A stretch of DNA of 15,963 nucleotides from Candidatus Sabulitectum sp. (GTDB taxonomy: Bacteria; Fermentibacterota; Fermentibacteria; Fermentibacterales; JCC-6), in assembly GCA_029940175.1 (NCBI GenBank), contig JAOZRM010000054.1, forward strand, positions 1 through 15,963. The letters run 5' to 3'. Shown piece after piece: positions 7,409 to 14,278 of this stretch; the stretch's first letter is position 1, and each line of letters begins with the position of its first letter. Both the position numbers and the translations under genes were made by a program. Under the pieces are notes generated by a model. It saw only the letters and a program-made list of their open reading frames with translations. It ran no database searches and had not been told where the DNA came from.

Positions 7409-7430
7409 CGGACGGGAAGCTTCGGATGGA

Positions 7431-8084
7431 TCAATTCAGGTCAACGGGAACACCGGTGACTGTAAAAATTACTCTTTCGCAAATATTGATAACCCTGTCC
7501 CCCACACGTTCAAGATTATGAGCTACCCAGTCCAGCATCATTGTCTGCTCGATACTGGATGGTTTCTCCATAATGAAAGTGATAAGTTCTCTGTGTACCT
7601 GATTGTAAAGAACATCTATCTGCAGATCTCTTGCGGGAATACTCCTTGCTGCTTCCTCATCATCCTCTGTGAATGCTCGTATTGCATCATCCAGCATCTG
7701 TCCGGCAATTGCTTCCATCCTTGGAATATCGATAAGAGGCTTTATCAACTTGCCCGGGCCGATCTTCTGACTGATCCTGGCTATTCCCTTTGCATAGTCT
7801 CCAATGCGCTCAATCTCGGTTGATATCTGTAGAATGGAAAATAGCAGACGGAGATCTGTTGCTACAGGTTGCTGGGTGGCAATGATATTCAGGCATTTCT
7901 CTTCTATTTCAACACACTTCAGATTGATAATCTCATCAGACTCGATTATCATTGCTGCACCCTGCATGTCTCTTTTTTCAAGGTACTTCACAGAAGCTGT
8001 GAGGTTTTTCCTGACATCTCCTGTTACCTGAAACAGACTTCTTTTCACTTCCTGCAGCTCTCTGTCAAAACTATCTCTGCTCAT
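7431..8084 (-). CDS. phoU: PhoU phosphate-signalling protein
   Basis: A 217-residue helical protein made of two PhoU repeats, the normal length. The first repeat has SDEIINLKCVEIEEKCLNII and RLLFSILQISTEIERIGDYA, the second DLQIDVLYNQVHRELITFIM and MLDWVAHNLERVGDRVINIC. The E(R)xGDxA/xxN helices carry the conserved metal-binding acidic residues. PhoU links the Pst transporter to the PhoR sensor kinase and keeps the Pho regulon off when phosphate is plentiful. The start is ATG 8082-8084 with GGAGG five bases before it, 12 bp after pstB; it is the last gene of the pst unit, as is usual. No phoB/phoR pair lies in the window. Confidence 0.93.
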   Translation of the reverse strand: MSRDSFDRELQEVKRSLFQVTGDVRKNLTASVKYLEKRDMQGAAMIIESDEIINLKCVEIEEKCLNIIATQQPVATDLRLLFSILQISTEIERIGDYAKGIARISQKIGPGKLIKPLIDIPRMEAIAGQMLDDAIRAFTEDDEEAARSIPARDLQIDVLYNQVHRELITFIMEKPSSIEQTMMLDWVAHNLERVGDRVINICERVIFTVTGVPVDLN

Positions 8085-8096
8085 AATAACCTCCTG

Positions 8097-8879
8097 TCAG
8101 CCGAACCGGCCGCTAATGTAGTCTTCAGTTCTTGAGTCCGAGGGGGTGGTAAATATCTGTTTTGTAGAGCCGAACTCAATCAGGTTGCCTGCCCGGTTTT
8201 CGTCTGTAAGCAGGAATGCTGTGTAATCACTGACTCGGCCTGCCTGCTGCATGTTGTGGGTAACAATGGCAATGGTGTAGTTCTTCTTTAGCTCGTTCAT
8301 CAGTTCCTCTATTTTCAGAGTAGCCACGGGATCAAGGGCGGAGGCAGGTTCGTCCATCAGGATAACCTCCGGTTCAACTGCAATTGCTCTGGCTATACAG
8401 AGCCTTTGCTGCTGCCCTCCGGATAGAGACATTCCGGACTTATGAAGATCATCTTTTACCTCATCCCAGACAGCCGCCTGTCTCAGGCTTCTCTCCACAA
8501 GTACAGCAAGATCAGAACGATTTTTTGTGCCGTGTAGCCGTGGACCGTAAGCTACATTATCGAAAATAGACTTTGGAAATGGATTGGGTCTCTGGAAAAC
8601 CATACCCACTTTTTTTCTAAGCTCCACAACATCTTCTTTCGCCACATCTCTGTTATCGAGAAACACTGTACCGGAAGTGGTAACGCTGGGAATGAGATCA
8701 TTCATCCGGTTGAAACTTCTTAGAAATGTGCTCTTGCCGCATCCTGAAGGACCGATAAATGCTGTGATCCTGTTCGAGGGTATTTTTATGTTTATCTTGT
8801 TAAGAGCTTTAAACTTTCCATAGAAGAGGCTGTAGTCTTCCGCCTGCATTCTAGTTACTTCTGTTTCCACTTCTTTCAC
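8097..8879 (-). CDS. pstB: Phosphate ABC transporter ATPase PstB
   Basis: A 260-residue ABC ATPase that powers phosphate import. Walker A is GPSGCGKST (43-51), the Q-loop glutamine is in VFQRPNPFP (Q96), the signature is LSGGQQQR (152-159), Walker B is VILMDE (172-177) and the switch histidine is in IVTHNMQQ (H208). RPNPFPKSIFDNVAYG and the DYISGRFG C-terminus are hallmarks of PstB rather than of other ABC ATPases. The start is taken as GTG 8877-8879, which overlaps the pstA stop (GTGA) and implies coupling. ATG at residue 11 (8847-8849) is an alternative with an equally weak ribosome site. Confidence 0.94.
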   Translation of the reverse strand: MKEVETEVTRMQAEDYSLFYGKFKALNKINIKIPSNRITAFIGPSGCGKSTFLRSFNRMNDLIPSVTTSGTVFLDNRDVAKEDVVELRKKVGMVFQRPNPFPKSIFDNVAYGPRLHGTKNRSDLAVLVERSLRQAAVWDEVKDDLHKSGMSLSGGQQQRLCIARAIAVEPEVILMDEPASALDPVATLKIEELMNELKKNYTIAIVTHNMQQAGRVSDYTAFLLTDENRAGNLIEFGSTKQIFTTPSDSRTEDYISGRFG

Positions 8880-9730
8880 CCCTGTTTCGTTGCTATCTTG
8901 CTGGTGATCACGTTGATTGTCAGATTCATGACAACTATCAGCGCCACCAGAACAGCAGCGGTGGACATAGCTTTGTCAAATGCCCTTGTTTCCATGGCGA
9001 GATAATAAACATGAAGGGCCATGCTTCTTCCACCGGACATAAGCGAGTGAGGAACCCTGTAGCTACCTCCAAGTGTTACGAAGAAAATAGCAGTCTCACT
9101 TACTATCCGCCCGGCACTGAGCAGAATGCCTGTAGAAATACCTCTGAATGCAGCTGGAAGAACGACCTTCCATGTTGTTTCCCAGCGGTTTGCACCAAGG
9201 GCCAGAGAGCCCTCTCTGTAACCGGCAGGTACAGACTTCAATGCCTCCTCTGTGGTTCTTATGATCACGGGAATAATCAGGCATGCTCCGGCGAGAGAGG
9301 CGGAAAGAATAGAAAACCCAAAATGCATTGCAGTTACGAACAATGCATACCCGAACAAACCGAAAATTATCGAAGGTACACCTGAGAGAGTCTCCACTCC
9401 AAATCTGGCAATACTAACCAGTTTGCGGATTATCCTCTTGTCAGTGTTACCGGAGTACTCCGAAAGGTATATGGCGGCTCCAACCCCAAGAGGCGCTGCA
9501 AAGGCCAGTGTTACCACTATCATGTAGAACGTGGTGACAATGGTTGAGTAGATACCACCATCCCCGGATAATCCTCCACGGGGTGATGTTGTGAAAAATT
9601 CAGGAGTGATACCCGGAAGACCTTTCACCATTATGTAACCCACCACAAATGCCATTATCAGCACTGCAACTATTCCCGCAAGCCAGAACATCCCGAACGC
9701 AGCAATCTGGGTACGGCTTCTTTTGTTCAT
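8876..9730 (-). CDS. pstA: Phosphate ABC transporter permease PstA
   Basis: A 284-residue inner-membrane permease with about six transmembrane segments. The EAA loop that docks PstB reads GYREGSLALGANRWETTWKV. TLGGSYRVPHSLMSGGRSMA near the C-terminal part matches the PstA pattern that follows a conserved SETA segment. The ATG (9728-9730) overlaps the pstC stop by one base (TGATG), and the gene's own stop overlaps the pstB start. It pairs with PstC to form the transmembrane channel. Confidence 0.93.
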   Translation of the reverse strand: MNKRSRTQIAAFGMFWLAGIVAVLIMAFVVGYIMVKGLPGITPEFFTTSPRGGLSGDGGIYSTIVTTFYMIVVTLAFAAPLGVGAAIYLSEYSGNTDKRIIRKLVSIARFGVETLSGVPSIIFGLFGYALFVTAMHFGFSILSASLAGACLIIPVIIRTTEEALKSVPAGYREGSLALGANRWETTWKVVLPAAFRGISTGILLSAGRIVSETAIFFVTLGGSYRVPHSLMSGGRSMALHVYYLAMETRAFDKAMSTAAVLVALIVVMNLTINVITSKIATKQG

Positions 9731-10626
9731 CAGTGCGCTCCCTTATTCAGTAGGAATCTCGCTGAGCTGTTAACCAGCATGATCAGAACAAAGAGAACCA
9801 CTCCAGTGGCAAACAAAGCACTTTCGTGAACTCCGGTTGCATAGGAAATTTCAACAGCAATGTTACCTGTGAGCGTTCTTGCTCTGCTCAAGAAGATGCT
9901 TAAGGGATTACCTGTGATGGCCGTTGGCAGAACTACAGAGTTTCCTATAACCATGATCATCGCAATTGTTTCTCCCAGTGCTCTGCCCAGCCCTAGAACA
10001 ACTGCACTGATAATGCCGGGTCTTGCTGCGGGAATCATCACCCGTGAGATGGTCTCCCATTTAGTTGCACCAAGGGCAAGAGAACCCTCCCTATACCCTC
10101 TGGGAACACTTCTGATAGCGAACTCCGAAATATTGGCTATGGTTGGCAATACCATCACCGCCAGAACAATAGATGCAGAGAGCAAACCGTAACCTGCATT
10201 GCCTGGAGCAGGTATTGTTCTGATCAGAGGAACTATGACCACCATGCCGAATAATCCGTAAACTACTGATGGTATTCCAGCAAGAAGCTCAATCGATGGT
10301 CTGACTATTCGAACGATCCACTCCGGAGCTATCTCTGAGAGGAAGACAGCAGTACAAAGAGCCAGGGGAACCCCGATAACCACGGCACCCAGAGTTACCA
10401 GTCCACTGCCTGCTATCATTGCAAGTATGCCGAATTCACCATTCCCTGGTCTCCAAGTAGTGCCTGATAGCAATTTCCAGACTCCTATCTCCCGGAACGC
10501 AGGCATTGCTTCTTTCATGGTGAACAGGAAGATCAGAACCACAATCAAAACTGAAGCCAGAGCCGAGATGAGTAGAACCACCTTCATTGTCTTTTCAATT
10601 CCTGTTCGCCGGATTCCGGAAGTCAT
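9730..10626 (-). CDS. pstC: Phosphate ABC transporter permease PstC
   Basis: A 298-residue inner-membrane permease, of usual length for PstC. It begins with a cytoplasmic stub and a first helix (VVLLISALASVLIVVLIFLF), followed by a periplasmic segment (LLSGTTWRPGNGEFGIL) in which W-x-P resembles the PstC family. The EAA loop is GYREGSLALGATKWETISRV, then GRALGETIAMIMVIGN, a PstC signature. The start is ATG 10624-10626 with GGGAG seven bases upstream. It lies 15 bp after pstS. Confidence 0.93.
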   Translation of the reverse strand: MTSGIRRTGIEKTMKVVLLISALASVLIVVLIFLFTMKEAMPAFREIGVWKLLSGTTWRPGNGEFGILAMIAGSGLVTLGAVVIGVPLALCTAVFLSEIAPEWIVRIVRPSIELLAGIPSVVYGLFGMVVIVPLIRTIPAPGNAGYGLLSASIVLAVMVLPTIANISEFAIRSVPRGYREGSLALGATKWETISRVMIPAARPGIISAVVLGLGRALGETIAMIMVIGNSVVLPTAITGNPLSIFLSRARTLTGNIAVEISYATGVHESALFATGVVLFVLIMLVNSSARFLLNKGAH

Positions 10627-10641
10627 TGGTTTTCTCCCTGC

Positions 10642-11481
10642 CTAGAAAGGCAAGTAGCCCTCAGCGACTACTATTGCCTGGCCATCTTCTCCAAGTATGA
10701 ATTCAAGCCACTCTGCGACTGCACCAGTCGGTTCACCGTAAGTTACCATATTCAAGGGTCTTACAACCGGGTAACTGCCAGTACTTACGTTCTCTGCAGT
10801 GGGAAGAGCTCCGTCAATCGCCATTGGCTTTGTACTATTGTCGAGGTATCCGAAGCTGATGAAGGCAATGCAACCGGGTGTTGAAGCCACAGTTGTTCGA
10901 ATTGCACCATTTGAAGGCTGAAGAATCGCTAATTCGCTCACAAGAGCATCGCTCATCACCAGATCTTCAAAAGCTGAACGTGTGCCTGAACCTTCTTCTC
11001 TGGAAGCTACTGTGATCATTCCTGCTACTCCACCAACTTCGCTCCAGTCGGTTATCTCTCCGGCAAATATTCCTCTGGCCTGCTCCATTGTTATTCCATC
11101 AACATCGAGATCAGGATTGGTAACAATTGCAATCCCGTCACGAGCTATGGTATGGACCACTATTTCAGGACAATCCTGAATCTCGCTGTCTTTGATCTCT
11201 CGGGACGCCATGCCAATGTCAGCAGTCTGCTCTGCTGCACTTTTTACACCAACACTGCTGCCACCACCACTCACTGTGACAAGAATGCTGGGATTGATGG
11301 CTTCGTAAGCCTCGCTGAAAAGTTCGGCAAGAGGCTGGACCGTAGTAGAACCAACAACACTGATCTCCACAGTTTCGCTGCCTGTTGCGCCTGCTCCCTG
11401 CTCTCCGGTTTCAGGCTGCCCGCAGGCACCTGGAAGGATCAATACTGCAAGAGCGATTATTCGGATGATATTCTTTTTCAT
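10642..11481 (-). CDS. pstS: Phosphate-binding protein PstS (probable lipoprotein)
   Basis: A 279-residue periplasmic binding protein. The leader MKKNIIRIIALAVLILPGAC ends in Cys20; the lipobox is imperfect (leucine at -4, proline at -3), but the Gly-Ala-Cys and the low-complexity GEQGAGATGSE linker fit a lipoprotein anchored in a membrane. Phosphate-contacting motifs are GSTTVQP (44-50), SGGGSSVG (71-78) and REEGSGTR (161-168). The start is ATG 11479-11481 with AAAGGA five bases before it. It lies 62 bp after the porin, with a two-tier stem-loop between them, and leads pstC, pstA, pstB and phoU. It captures phosphate, and to a lesser degree arsenate, for the Pst channel. Confidence 0.93.
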   Translation of the reverse strand: MKKNIIRIIALAVLILPGACGQPETGEQGAGATGSETVEISVVGSTTVQPLAELFSEAYEAINPSILVTVSGGGSSVGVKSAAEQTADIGMASREIKDSEIQDCPEIVVHTIARDGIAIVTNPDLDVDGITMEQARGIFAGEITDWSEVGGVAGMITVASREEGSGTRSAFEDLVMSDALVSELAILQPSNGAIRTTVASTPGCIAFISFGYLDNSTKPMAIDGALPTAENVSTGSYPVVRPLNMVTYGEPTGAVAEWLEFILGEDGQAIVVAEGYLPF

Positions 11482-11494
11482 TTCATTCCTTTCA

Positions 11495-11538
11495 AGTAAC
11501 CGGTGGTGTCACAAACCTCTGACACTATCAAGGTTACT
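11495..11538 (-). other. Two-tier stem-loop between the porin and pstS
   Basis: AGTAACC (11495-11501) pairs with GGTTACT (11532-11538), and inside it GTGTCA (11506-11511) pairs with TGACAC (11520-11525) around an eight-base loop. In the minus-strand transcript it ends just before the pstS ribosome site (about 11487-11492) and has no following T-tract, so it looks like an RNA processing or stability element rather than a terminator. Confidence 0.5.
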
Positions 11539-11543
11539 GGTTG

Positions 11544-12590
11544 CTAAAACTTCATTCTCCAGCCGAAGTACATGTCTGTGTAACTGTCTTCGTCTTCACT
11601 CTGGAACGTGTAGTTGCGCATACCTATCTGCACCGTGTTTTTGCTGCTGTACAAATCCATATTAAGACAGAAGTCAATGGCACCTTCATCGTTCTCAGGG
11701 TCATCACCGGTATATCCAGGGCTGTTATTCTCGTATCGAAGAGCCGGTCTTACTGCCTGTATTAAATTTCCGTCAAGGTCAAAACTGGCAAGAAGAGTAA
11801 CTGCATAGCCATTTGCATCTGTCCAGTCGGAACCATCTTCCATGGGCTCACCGATCATCATGTACTCACCGATGAAAGAGAGTTCAACTGTTTCGCTAAC
11901 TGGCTGGTTGACTATTGTGTAGAAATCAAGCGCCGTTGCGGAAATACTTGTTTCTCCTGTTGAATCTGCATTCTCAGTGTAGCTGCCAATAGCGCCAGCA
12001 ACCTGAATACCATCCACAGGCTCAAGCACTGCGTGGGCTGTGAAGCTCTTGTGGCTGTCATCTTCCGGCTCGTTATCTCCGGCACCGTTCGTGTAAGCAA
12101 GGTTGATGTCTGCAGGGCCAAAACTCAAAGCCAGATTTCCACCAATGTCCCGCTTACCGAAGTCACCGAATGTATCTGCCAGCAGTGCCCGGTCCCGGAA
12201 GTACATGCTACTGCCTGACCGTGTGTAGCAGTGACCAAAAGGCCTCTTGAAATGCCCCATGGTAAATGTGGCAAGGTCATTGAAGTGCATGTTTATTGTG
12301 ATGTCTTCAGTTGTAAGACTGAGGTCTTCAATGCTGCCGGTGTACTTTGTCGGCTGAGACTTGAAGGCGATCTTTGCGTCAACCCACTCGTTCAACCGTG
12401 GATACCACTCGATGGTGGCAAGAACGCTGAAACCGTTGTCCGGATCTGCATCCTCTTCACCATAAGTATTGAATGTACTGATGACATAGCCCTTAAACTG
12501 AAGAAGCTCAGAACCTCCAGTGGAAAATTCACCGCTGGCCAGTGCAATTGACGAGGTTAGAATCAAAGTCATAATCATGATGTTACGCAA
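11544..12590 (-). CDS. Phosphate-selective porin (OprO/OprP-like) outer-membrane protein
   Basis: A 348-residue outer-membrane beta-barrel protein. An N-terminal signal peptide (hydrophobic MTLILTSSIALASG) precedes a mature part rich in alternating strands such as DITINMHFNDLATFTMGHFK. The stretch TMGHFKRPFGHCYTRSG resembles the conserved G-x-F-K-x-P-F segment of the phosphate-selective porin O/P family. The protein ends in MYFGWRMKF, with the C-terminal phenylalanine used by the Bam insertion machinery. The start is taken as TTG 12588-12590, because AGGGG lies seven bases upstream; an in-frame ATG at 12576-12578 is too far from it. It is first in the leftward unit leading into pstSCAB-phoU and directly follows the Pho-box-like repeats, which supports a role in phosphate uptake. 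Anion specificity is inferred. Confidence 0.75.
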   Translation of the reverse strand: MRNIMIMTLILTSSIALASGEFSTGGSELLQFKGYVISTFNTYGEEDADPDNGFSVLATIEWYPRLNEWVDAKIAFKSQPTKYTGSIEDLSLTTEDITINMHFNDLATFTMGHFKRPFGHCYTRSGSSMYFRDRALLADTFGDFGKRDIGGNLALSFGPADINLAYTNGAGDNEPEDDSHKSFTAHAVLEPVDGIQVAGAIGSYTENADSTGETSISATALDFYTIVNQPVSETVELSFIGEYMMIGEPMEDGSDWTDANGYAVTLLASFDLDGNLIQAVRPALRYENNSPGYTGDDPENDEGAIDFCLNMDLYSSKNTVQIGMRNYTFQSEDEDSYTDMYFGWRMKF

Positions 12591-12912
12591 TTGAAAACCC
12601 CTTTCGTTTTCAGTTCCGTCACCGGAAGAATTGCCGATGACATTGGTAACATCAGATCAGTTTGTTAAGAGAGTATTTGGAAATTGTTAAGGAATTGTTA
12701 AGAGAGAAAGAGAATTATTCTCAAGCTGTATGGAGTTTCAGGGAAGACTTTGTAGATAAATACCATAACCGACCTTCTCTCCGATTGCCATCATGTTCTG
12801 TTTCAGTAGCAGCAAAACGGCACAGTTAATGCATAGATAAAAACTGCGGAAAACCACGTTTATTTATCGCAACATCCACTTGATGAAGCAATACTTAACC
12901 AGCCAATACCTC
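12591..12912. other. Intergenic region between intI and the porin
   Basis: No gene is supported here. It holds the phased TGTTAA boxes (12663-12701) and an imperfect stem-loop at 12836-12868 (GATAAA against TTTATC with partial inner pairing around AAAA). The stem-loop lies about 45 bases after the intI stop and has no strong T-tract, so it is only a weak terminator candidate for intI. Confidence 0.45.
12663..12701 (-). promoter_or_regulatory. Pho-box-like phased repeats before the porin-pst unit
   Basis: TGTTAA (TTAACA in the direction of transcription) starts at 12663, 12685 and 12696, so the spacings are 22 and 11 bp. This 11-bp phasing is the hallmark of PhoB/PhoP direct-repeat operators. 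The nearest box is about 73 bp before the porin TTG. No strong -10 is seen, as is common for activator-dependent Pho promoters. The regulator itself is not in the window. Confidence 0.65.
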
Positions 12913-14103
12913 TCAGTCAAGCATATCCAAAGGGCTTCTGGTAACCGGCTTCAACTCTTTCATTACATGCAGATACACTCTTGTGGTCTCCAGGCTCTTG
13001 TGTCCCAATAACTCCTGTATTTCACACAGGTCTGTCCCACTCATAAGAAGGTGTGTTGCAAAACTGTGACGCAAAGTGTGAACGGTAGCTCTTTTAGGTA
13101 TTCCGACAGCGTTTACTGCTCTTTTCATTTCCCTTTGAACAGCACTGGGGTGCAAATGGTATCGGACTGATCTGCCGGTATCAGGATCATTGCAAACTCC
13201 TGTTCCCGGAAAAACAAACTGCCAAGGCCACTGGAGCCCTGCACCAACATATTTTCTAGCAATTGCCCCAGGCAGAAACACCGGAATCTTTTCTTTACTC
13301 AAGCGATTCTTCAGCCTATCAATATGAATTCTCAAGTCAGGTACAAGTGTTCTTGCCAGCAGCGTTACTCTATCCTTGTTGCCCTTCCCCTGACGGACAA
13401 CAACGGAACAGTTTTCAAAGTTGCAGTCCTGTACTCTCAAAGATAAAGCTTCACTCAGCCGCATACCCCCTGAATAAATTATTCGCACAACAAGCCCCGA
13501 CACACCCTGCACCTCTTTCAACACACGGCACACTTCATCCTGGGACAATACTGCAGGCAACCTCTGGGGTCTCTTAGCCCTCACACCATTAATATCAGCC
13601 GGTTCCTGATTCCATACATTTCTGAATAGAAACAGTACAGCATTAAACGACTGATTCTGGGTTGATGCTGCTACTTTCCGATTCAATGCAAGGTATGTCA
13701 TGTAGTCCCGGAAAGATCTATCAACCCTGTTATCAAACTTTCTCAATGAACAAAATTCCAGATATCTCCTGCACCAGTTACAGTAACTCTTCACGGTTTT
13801 CTCTGAATAATGCTTAACCCTCAGTCTACTTCTTACTACCTCTACAGGATCTTCCCTAATGCAATATTCTTCCGAGCACTCCCCCAGCGACAAATTCTTA
13901 TACAACTTTACAGCATCCAGTGCCTGTCTTATCTGCCAGTCTTCCCTTGCTTCAGCATCAAGAGCTCTCGAAAAATCGACCTCCTCCGGCGAATCCAGCT
14001 GCAGGTATTGCCGGACCCAGAAAACAAAATACTTCACGCTTTTCTCAGGAATAATCTGCCTCTTCTTCAGCTCATTCTGAAACTCATTCAATTCCCCATA
14101 CAT
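12913..14103 (-). CDS. intI: Integron integrase (IntI-type tyrosine recombinase)
   Basis: A 396-residue tyrosine recombinase that recombines attI and attC sites. Catalytic residues are Arg215 (YSGGMRLSEAL), His342 and Arg345 (HTLRHSFATHLL), His368 (LLGHKSLETT) and Tyr377 (RVYLHV). Residues about 275-320 (FLPGAIARKYVGAGLQWPWQ, then VFPG and DPDTGRSVRYHLHPSAVQR) match the insertion between motifs II and III that marks IntI and is absent from XerC/XerD. The C-terminus TRSPLDML is also IntI-like. It is longer than IntI1 because of an extra N-terminal helical domain (1-75, with WQIRQALDAVKLY) before the usual core-binding domain. The start ATG 14101-14103 is set by GGAGG five bases upstream; a 16-residue longer frame lacks one. 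Divergent orientation to the cassette is the standard integron layout. Confidence 0.92.
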   Translation of the reverse strand: MYGELNEFQNELKKRQIIPEKSVKYFVFWVRQYLQLDSPEEVDFSRALDAEAREDWQIRQALDAVKLYKNLSLGECSEEYCIREDPVEVVRSRLRVKHYSEKTVKSYCNWCRRYLEFCSLRKFDNRVDRSFRDYMTYLALNRKVAASTQNQSFNAVLFLFRNVWNQEPADINGVRAKRPQRLPAVLSQDEVCRVLKEVQGVSGLVVRIIYSGGMRLSEALSLRVQDCNFENCSVVVRQGKGNKDRVTLLARTLVPDLRIHIDRLKNRLSKEKIPVFLPGAIARKYVGAGLQWPWQFVFPGTGVCNDPDTGRSVRYHLHPSAVQREMKRAVNAVGIPKRATVHTLRHSFATHLLMSGTDLCEIQELLGHKSLETTRVYLHVMKELKPVTRSPLDMLD

Positions 14104-14155
14104 CTCAACCTCCAAGTTTAACTGACTCAGGTAAACCACGAGAATCACCATGCTA

Positions 14156-14278
14156 TGTTTACATGTGTTTACCGTTTATTGCAACCATTAACCATTGACA
14201 CACCACAACCAATGCATCATCATCCATTTCACTTGCATTTTTCCGAGTTTACCTGATGCAGTACAATCATTGTTCGGC
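14156..14278 (+). other. Probable attI recombination site region
   Basis: This AT-rich interval between intI and the first cassette ends in the core GTTCGGC at 14272-14278; crossover would fall after G14272. It also contains TGTTTAC twice (14156-14162, 14166-14172), GTTTACC at 14247-14253, a tandem AACCATT pair (14183-14196) and ACAATCATTGT (14263-14273), which overlaps the core as an inverted repeat. Which of these the integrase binds is unknown; the left limit is approximate. Confidence 0.7.
14239..14267 (+). promoter_or_regulatory. Candidate cassette promoter (Pc) inside attI
   Basis: TACAAT at 14262-14267 is a good -10, with a poor TTTTCC 17 bp upstream as -35. It points toward the cassette gene, with a predicted start near 14274. 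A better -35-like TTGCAT at 14233 is 23 bp from the -10, too far. Confidence 0.35.

Larger units (their letters stand above)
7198..7430. other. Hairpin-rich gene-free region after phoU
   Basis: No gene is supported here. The region holds a GC-rich 12-bp hairpin (7224-7257), a CAGGT/ACCTG stem (about 7296-7312), the palindrome GTATATATATAC (7318-7329), a perfect 7-bp hairpin (7391-7408) and the palindrome GAAGCTTC (7416-7423). ATCCAT (7381-7386) and ATGGAT (7426-7431) could close a stem around the last two. CCGGCGCAC occurs twice (7225-7233 and 7363-7371). No known riboswitch or tRNA was recognised. Confidence 0.5.

Noticed and set aside
7389..7410. Hairpin resembling a mini-ykkC (guanidine-II) riboswitch half
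   Set aside because: The loop does not form the required ACGR tetraloop with a closed stem, there is no second matching hairpin, and the next gene is not a guanidine-related transporter.
7377..7823. 148-codon plus-strand frame across phoU
   Set aside because: It overlaps phoU antisense over most of its length, and its translation is cysteine-rich with no recognisable motif; phoU has all family features.
12663..12701. Repeats considered as a CRISPR fragment or replication-origin iterons
   Set aside because: The unit is only 6 bp, there are three copies, no cas or rep gene is near, and the 11-bp phasing before a phosphate operon fits an operator better.
14233..14267. TTGCAT as the -35 of a cassette promoter
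   Set aside because: It is 23 bp from the only good -10 (TACAAT), outside the workable spacing.
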